Source of the DNA: Sphagnum compactum
Taxonomy: Eukaryota > Bryophyta > Sphagnopsida > Sphagnales
Assembly (NCBI GenBank): GCA_965153455.1
Contig: OZ234498.1
Location: 4,154,001 to 4,218,000, forward strand
Direction of reading: 5' to 3'
DNA length: 64,000 nt
Within the stretch, counting starts at the first letter, position 1; the number at the start of each line of letters is the position of its first letter. A program made the position numbers and the translations under genes. Under the pieces are notes generated by a model. That model was given only the letters and a program-made list of their open reading frames with translations. It did not search any database and was not told where the DNA came from. Of the stretch, positions 58,001-64,000 are shown piece after piece.

Positions 58001-59924
58001 TAGTGCATCAATCTTTCAAACTCACATTTTGTTGTTGGTCAAAAAGAAAATGTGTGGTTCATATACTCTTTTTTCTAGGCCATGTGAAAAGATTAAAACC
58101 TATTGAGGTTTGTGGCATGCAAATTTATCTACATATTTGTTGCTATGAGTTGGACATTTTCTTAGTTGCTACAATTGTAGATGTTATTTTTCATTGCCAT
58201 CATTTTGACAATTGGTTGTCATAGTGAAAGAAACCCTTCCTAACATTTTATGCAAACTAAAGCGTATATATATTTTCTTTGGGTGGCAGGGTACTTATGA
58301 ACATAATCATGTTATAATGAAAAGGCATTTAGAATATTCTTAAAGGTCCTCGAACATTTGCATGAGAAATGTTGTTCAAACCATTCATTGATTATGTTTT
58401 GTGATTTGACTTTCTTTTTTCTTTGAGGATGAGGTTTCATCTTTTCATGCTTGTTGATGGTTGTTAGTTTTTTTTTGGGGTCAAATTTGAAAGATATGGT
58501 TCTTTGTTATAGTATTATTTCCACACCAAAAAAAAGTCTAAAATCATAAATAGTGATAAATTTGTACTAGTTATGAACATATTTTTACTAACAAGCATAT
58601 TCATAAAAATGACCAAGTATTTATGCTACAAAGTTAGTTGTTTATTAATGCATGTGTTTTCATAAAACCTAGTTCAAGGTGAGTGTGAGCACACCAACTA
58701 AATGTTAACTTCAATTGACTGCAACAAGGATTCAACTCATTTGTTCAAAAACTTTATTATAAGTAGCATTTCATTTCCATTCACAATGTACATAATTAGA
58801 TTCATTAGCCTTTTTTTGTGATATTGCTAGAGTTAATTTTCTACTTGGTGTTTCAATCCACATAGGGTAAATTTATCATTCAACAAGAATGACCTAATAT
58901 ATAAACATTGTGCACTTGGAAAGATGTCACCTTGTGCATAAGTTGTTAATAATTTGAACTTTCCCAAGATTGTAAGTATTCACTAGAGGTCAACATTCAC
59001 ATATGGGTCATGAAAAAAAGATTAGAAGCAATAAAATAAATTTTTTGATCATCGCTAATTTGAATGTTTATATTTTCATTTGGATCTAGATTTGATTATT
59101 CAAGTGCAAAGATTTTGCCCATTGCATAATATTAAATGTGAGATGTGTGTATCCATAATATAGAATTTAGGAACTCAATATACATCAAGTTGCCTCTCTA
59201 TTTAATGTTAAAATGTACATTTAGCAATGAATTGATTTTATTTACAATTTTTTATAAACACTTAAACCCATTCAACTCCCTTATATTTTGAAAATCACAA
59301 TGTTAAAATCTAATCAACCAAAGTCCACCATTATTCATCTATAAGAACCTTGTAGCTTTTGATTTTGAATGGTTGAAAGCATTGGATTCAAGAAATCACA
59401 CAAAACATTCATGTATATCTATATTCATATTAAAATCTTATCTTTTTTCTTTTCATAAAATGAAATAACGTTCATTTTATTCCATAAAAGGATAGAACCA
59501 AGCCCAACCCAACTTTCTCCAACATTCAATATCTATATGATGCACATGTTGAGAATATCTTAATATTAGTGGAGGTCACCTTATAATATGTAAAGTTTCA
59601 TTTTCAAAAATTGATGGAGACTCTTGACACTTTGTAAAATGGATGTGTTGTCAAGTGTTTGCATTTCTTTATGAATAATGTGTATGGTGTTTCCATGGGT
59701 AAGACGAGGTAGTCTTATACAATAGTTAAAATGCGTGCCTTGTTTATAATGCTAATCTTGTGTTTAATTTAACAAAGTCATCTTGTTACTAACTTTTGTC
59801 TTGTGTGTGTGTTGCTTTGTTTTCTTTGTGAATGAGTGAATCAATGGTATTATTCAACATGTGAACATGTCAACCGGTGAATAGGTTACCCAATACAAAG
59901 TTTGCCTTTTCTTAGCTCTTTATA
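58001..59924. other. AT-rich intergenic DNA
   Basis: No recognisable gene, RNA or repeat structure beyond AT-rich runs. Confidence 0.5.
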
Positions 59925-60060
59925 TAGGCTAGTGAAAATATATGTAGCAGCAGTGGAGGAGGTGCTTAGGGAAAAGAAAAGACGATGAAACTCAGTTTGG
60001 GTCCTAGTTATTTTGTTTTGTAAAATTTTCATTTTCAATTATGCTTTTGATGTATTATTA
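59925..60060 (+). repeat. Dispersed repeat, partner of 50080-50230
   Basis: Aligns with the reverse complement of 50080-50230 over about 130 bp, including ATGAAACTCAGTTTGGG and TTTTGTAAAATTTTCATT. Just before it is TCTTTATATAGGC, a TATA-like motif that may be part of the element. Confidence 0.65.
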
Positions 60061-60077
60061 TGTCCAAAAATAATGTC

Positions 60078-60142
60078 CAAAAAATATTGGGCCATGTATT
60101 ATTATGCGTTTGATAATATTATATAGCCCAATATTTTTTTTG
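60078..60142. repeat. Short inverted repeat (hairpin)
   Basis: Arms CAAAAAATATTGGGC (60078-60092) and GCCCAATATTTTTTTTG (60126-60142) are reverse complements apart from two extra T residues, with a 33-nt AT-rich loop. Confidence 0.7.
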
Positions 60143-60297
60143 CACAAAAGGTAAACATTTTGATGGCTCCTTAGTGTGGATGGATATCATTAACTTTCAT
60201 TCGCTCATCATTGCTTTTTTTAATGTGGGTAATTGGGTTCTTAAAAATAGGGGAAAGAAAGTGTGTGTGGTGTGGGATTTAGAGTAGTAACCAAGGT

Positions 60298-60401
60298 GAC
60301 TTAACCACCATGGTTAGCTAGGAAACTCAAAACCTAATGGAAAAGTGTTTCATATCCCATCCATCATCATCCATCCCTCATGGTGTGCTGGTGGCTGTTG
60401 G
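60298..60401. repeat. Dispersed repeat, copy B
   Basis: Partner of 8409-8511 in the same orientation. It runs directly into the minisatellite that precedes CTP synthase. Confidence 0.6.
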
Positions 60402-60410
60402 CTTGACGTG

Positions 60411-60825
60411 CCAAACTGGTTGGCCCCTAGTTTGGGGATCTCAATGGGTGAAGACAATCAAGCTTGGTCCCAAACTGGTTGGCCCCTCATTTGGGAATGT
60501 CAATGGGGGAAGACTAAGCAAGCTCAGTCCCAAAGTGATTGGCTCCTCGTTTGGGGATCTCAATGGGAGAAGTCAAGGAAGCTTGGTCCCAAGTTTCTTG
60601 GCCTCTCGTTTTGGGCTTTCAATGGGGGAAGACAAGCAAGCTCAGTCCGAATCTGATTGGTCCCTCCGTTTTGAGATCTCAATGTGGGGAAGACGAGCAA
60701 GCAAGGTCCCAAACTGGTTGACCCCTGGTTTGAGATCTCAATAGGGGAAGACGAGTAAGCTCGGTCCCAAACTGGTTGGCCCCTCGTTTGGGGATCTCAA
60801 TTGGGGAAGACGAGCAAGCTCGGTG
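60411..60825. repeat. Minisatellite, seven units of 58-62 bp, upstream of CTP synthase
   Basis: Units start at 60411, 60470, 60530, 60589, 60647, 60709 and 60767, each of the form CCAAACTGGTTGGCCCCT...TTTGGGGATCTCAATGGGGAAGAC...AAGCTCGGTC. The array ends about 135 bp before the CTP synthase ATG, so it lies in the promoter or 5' UTR. Two plus-strand frames stay open across it by repetition (60337-60744 and 60345-60656); I treat these as non-coding. Confidence 0.92.
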
Positions 60826-60961
60826 GCGATGGCGGCAGCAGCGCTCGACTCCTCCTCTGTTGCCGCCGCAGCTCGCAGCCATCGTGTCCCGGCGTCAGCT
60901 GAAGCCTGAACGGTTGCCACAATCGCATTGGAGGAGGGGGTTCGCAAGCGAGGAAAGAGAG

Positions 60962-63900
60962 ATGAAGTATGTTGTGGTAACTGGAGGTGTGGTGAGCGGA
61001 CTGGGAAAAGGTGTGACGGCCAGCAGCATCGGGGTAGTACTCAAGGCTTGTGGCCTGCGTGTTACTTCCATCAAAATTGGTGAGTGGTTTTGTTTTTCCC
61101 ACTGGCATCGCTTCCGTTTTATGTTGATTTCTTCTCCTGCCTCCGCGCTCGCGTTGTTGTTCTCGGTACGGATCGGTGTTTGTTCAATTTGTTGCTGTGT
61201 GTGTATTTCCGTCGAGGGAATAGAACGGAGGGAGAAATGTCGGGCTTTTGTAATGTGAAAAGAATGCGTAAATTGGGTGGCGTTTGCAGATCCATATCTT
61301 AACACGGATGCGGGCACCATGTCCCCGTTTGAACACGGAGAAGTCTTTGTTTTGGATGACGGTGGCGAGGTGAAGCTTCCAACATCTTCAAACTGCTTAG
61401 GGTTTAGGGTTTTGTGAGGTGTCTGTGTCTGCTCGAAGCAGAAACAGGGAATACTAAAATTGTTACACAATGTGATTTTCCAGGCTGACAAAAAAGGATG
61501 AACAAAAATTTCTGTGACGCTTCCAACATCTTCAAACTGTTTACGGTTTATGGTTTAGGGTTTTGTGAGGTTTATGTTAGATCTACTCAAAGAAGAAACA
61601 AGGAATTAAAAATGCTACACATTGTGATTTTCAGGCTGACAAAAATGGTGGAACAAAAATTCAATGAAGCTTCCAACATCTTCAAACTGCTTAGGGTTTA
61701 GGGTTTTGTGAGGTTTCTGTGAGATCTGCTTGAAGAAGAAACAAGGAATTAAAATTTGTTACACAATGCAATTTTCCAGGCTGACGAAAAAGGTTGAAGA
61801 AAATTTTCTTGAGACAGTTTTGGAGCAAAGTGGCGATAACTTGTGGTATTCTTCTTTGATCAGGTGGACTTGGATCTTGGAAACTATGAACGTTTCTTAG
61901 ATGTTACATTGACCAGAGACAACAACATCACTACTGGAAAAATTTATCAGGTTGCTAGATGTCTCTTCACACTATTTCTTAGTTCAAATTTGCAGTTGTT
62001 GATCAATACCTCAACTCTTTTGGAGCCTTGTTGTCTGTTGGTGGTGGTGGTGGTGTTTTTGCAGTCAGTGATTGAGAGAGAGCAAAGAGGAGACTATCTG
62101 ATTGGCTGTTGGTGTCTTTGCAGTCAGTGATTGAAAGAGAGCGAAGAGGGGACTATCTGGGCAAAACTGTGCAGGTGAGTAAGCCCTTCATTGATTTGTC
62201 TAGCATTGGTTCTTCGCATGCCAACAATTGTTCTTTGTTTCCTGATTTGAACGTGTTTGTCTTCTTGTATGTCTAGCTGATGATACAGTGATAAAATTGA
62301 ACAGGTGGTGCCCCACATCACTGACTGCATCCAAGATTGGATTGAGCGTGTTGCAAGGGTTCCTGTGGATGGACTTCCAGGAACAGCTGATGTGTGTGTG
62401 ATAGAGCTTGGGGGAACTGTTGGTATTTTCTGCTAACTTGCTTAAATCGTTAGTCTTTCTCTAGCACCAACTCACCCCTAAATGCTGAGCATATAGTCTG
62501 TCAATCTGACACACATATTTGTCACTTGAGAGTGGAATGTTATGACTACAATCAAGACAGCTCAGGTGACATCATGAGTAATTACAAGGATTTAATGGAT
62601 CTGGATACAAAGTACATGAGACTCAGTTGATGGATGAGATTGTCACTGGCTCCCATGTTGTTGCACAATTTTCTAATTATCTTTTGGTGCAAGTGCAGGA
62701 GACATTGAATCCATGCCATTCATTGAAGCTCTTCGCCAATTCCAGTTTCGTGTGGGTAAGTTTTGAGGAATTGGATACTTTCAGGTTATGTTCAACATTT
62801 ACATGCAAGGACATGGACTGTTCTTTGCCTGTTCTAACACACTGACAATCAATCTGTCATTGTCGGCATGCAGGGAGGGATAACTTCTGTTTGGTGCATG
62901 TTAGCTTGGTCCCTGTCTTGGGAGTTGTGGGCGAGCAAGTAAGGAACACCTTTTGAGGACAATTCCTAATGTTGAGAAGTGACTGATGTTTGAAGCAGGA
63001 ATGATGTTTATTTACATTTGGTGAATTGAATGTTGACAGAAAACAAAACCTACTCAGCATAGTGTGCGAGAGCTCAGGGCATATGGTTTGACACCGCATC
63101 TGCTCGCCTGTCGCAGTGCTCAAGTAAGTGCCACATTTGTTGGTGGAAACTGAAACATGGGGCAGATGTGATTTGAAGCTTGATTTCAGGAAGACACAGT
63201 TGACTACAGTGATGTCAATGAAGAAACTCCCATATAGCTCTCACATTGCAAGTAAATCTAGAGTGCTGGGTTCACTGTAACAATCCTCATTTGGCAGTTG
63301 ACTTACTTCTCTCTAAAAACTTCTTTTGGTTCAGATTAGGGTGATTGGTTACAGGCTCATGATGAGAATTGGCCCTACATATTTCAAGATTTAGGTTGGG
63401 TGCAGGAAATGTCTTCCAAGATGTTGTGGTGTTGCTTGGAGAGTGTAACACAGTCATAGGGCTCATGGTACTTTGTTGAAAAACTGTGATGTAGCCATTG
63501 AAGCAGGCAACTAAAGAGAAGCTATCACAATTCTGTGATGTCCCAGTAAGTCTTGTCTTCGACCCCAGTATGCATAAAATAATCAAATGCTGAAGTACGC
63601 ATCTAATGCAGTTTAATCCAGCATTATTTTAGGAGGTTTCCTATTTACTGATTTCCTTGAACAAGTTAATGGTCTTTCTTATATTTGCTAATTGATGGAA
63701 CATAATGTTTGGGAGCTGGCTACACAGGCAGATCACATTCTTAACATTCATGATGTTTCCAACATCTGGCATGTACCTCTTTTGCTGCGAGTAAGTTACC
63801 TTGTTAAAAGCTGGTTTGTGTCAAGTTATTTGCAAGCACCTAATCAGTCTGTGTACTGTTTCCTCATGACACCACTACATGTTGGTTTTTGCTCAGTTTA

Positions 63901-64000
63901 ATGCATGGTAGCAGTAGGTTCACATATTGTAGTTGCTCAAATGAGAATGTCTTGAAGTAGTCATTGTCCTTTTGTGTTGACAGGATCAGAAAGGACATAT
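60962..64000 (+). CDS. CTP synthase, N-terminal amidoligase part (3' partial)
   Basis: Converts UTP to CTP using ATP and glutamine, in the cytosol. Exons: 60962-61079, 61290-61369, 61864-61950, 62124-62174, 62305-62422, 62699-62755, 62874-62938, 63040-63123, 63495-63545, 63728-63790 and 63984 to the window edge. All are GT-AG and in frame, giving about 263 residues, nearly the whole synthetase domain. The glutamine amidotransferase domain lies beyond the window (full plant enzymes are about 560-600 residues). Motifs: [17 protein letters not shown] (P-loop), [74 protein letters not shown]-type [12 protein letters not shown] and [13 protein letters not shown]. Exon 9 is best started at 63495 (TAG acceptor), since a later CAG would drop four conserved residues. 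Exon 4 has a second, upstream acceptor copy. Start is the conserved MKY methionine. Confidence 0.95.
61372..61815. repeat. Three tandem ~148-bp repeats in CTP synthase intron 2
   Basis: Units start at 61372, 61516 and 61666 with GA-GCTTCCAACATCTTC. Each contains GGTTTAGGGTTTTGTGAGG (plant telomere-like TTTAGGG), ACAAGGAATTAAAA and a pyrimidine-rich TTTTCCAG/TTTTCAG followed by GCTGACAAAAA, which looks like a splice acceptor. The first unit begins immediately inside the intron. Confidence 0.9.
62041..62160. repeat. 59-bp tandem duplication across the exon 4 splice acceptor of CTP synthase
   Basis: GCAGTCAGTGATTGAGAGAG begins at 62061 and a near-identical copy at 62120, so the acceptor plus the first ~37 coding bases of exon 4 occur twice. 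The offset is 59 bp, not a multiple of three. Confidence 0.93.

Noticed and set aside
60337-60744. 135-codon open frame (and a second frame at 60345-60656) over the minisatellite upstream of CTP synthase
   Set aside because: The frames are open because a ~60-bp unit repeats; there is no domain, and the units vary between 58 and 62 bp, which breaks a fixed reading frame.
63507-63545. Alternative start of CTP synthase exon 9 at the CAG acceptor ending 63506
   Set aside because: It keeps frame but removes PLKQ, which is expected by family alignment; the TAG acceptor ending 63494 restores it. Minor use of the CAG site cannot be excluded.

Overview
The window is nuclear DNA from a land plant. The genes are split by short GT-AG introns. 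Their products are plant types: an organellar YlmG/YGGT protein with a plastid-type N-terminus, a nuclear gene for mitochondrial uS5, a plant-type CTP synthase, and a decayed gene of the plant HEASH/M50B-like membrane family. Long AT-rich stretches between genes hold decayed copia, LINE and R2/Utopia-like retroelements. The RT family at 2.9-6.0 kb is one I associate with bryophytes, lycophytes, ferns and gymnosperms, but I cannot name the species.

Layout. 0-1.2 kb: last exons of an unrecognised + strand gene. 2.7-6.0 kb: a broken non-LTR retroelement carrying a nested 480-bp TIR transposon. 6-10.7 kb: AT-rich DNA, then simple repeats and the promoter/leader of the next gene. 10.7-14.9 kb: a four-exon gene for a 1142-residue tail-anchored coiled-coil protein made of two kinds of internal repeat. 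17.0-25.5 kb: copia and LINE wrecks and a small foldback element. 26.3-27.5 kb (-): mitochondrial uS5. 28.8-29.6 kb (+): YlmG, divergently arranged with uS5 and sharing a 1.3-kb intergenic region that contains two sets of tandem duplications. 30.8-33.7 kb (-): an eight-exon M50B-like pseudogene with lost start, frameshift, two stops and a broken splice donor. 34-42.4 kb: AT-rich DNA with long diverged tandem repeats. 43.5-48.5 kb: an intact 12-exon gene for a DBP3/RH5-like DEAD-box protein whose ATPase motifs are nearly all substituted. 48.5-60.3 kb: AT-rich repeats, a 300-bp tandem array and a probable CACTA transposon end. 60.4-64 kb: a 7-copy minisatellite followed by the first 11 exons of CTP synthase, which runs off the window.

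The genes do not form one pathway; this is an ordinary plant gene neighbourhood (ribosome biogenesis or RNA remodelling, organelle translation, plastid membrane, nucleotide synthesis). The most interesting observations are the helicase-like protein without ATPase residues, the stepwise death of the M50B-like gene with lesions that look like CpG decay, and the duplicated splice acceptor in CTP synthase exon 4, where use of the upstream copy would give a premature stop.
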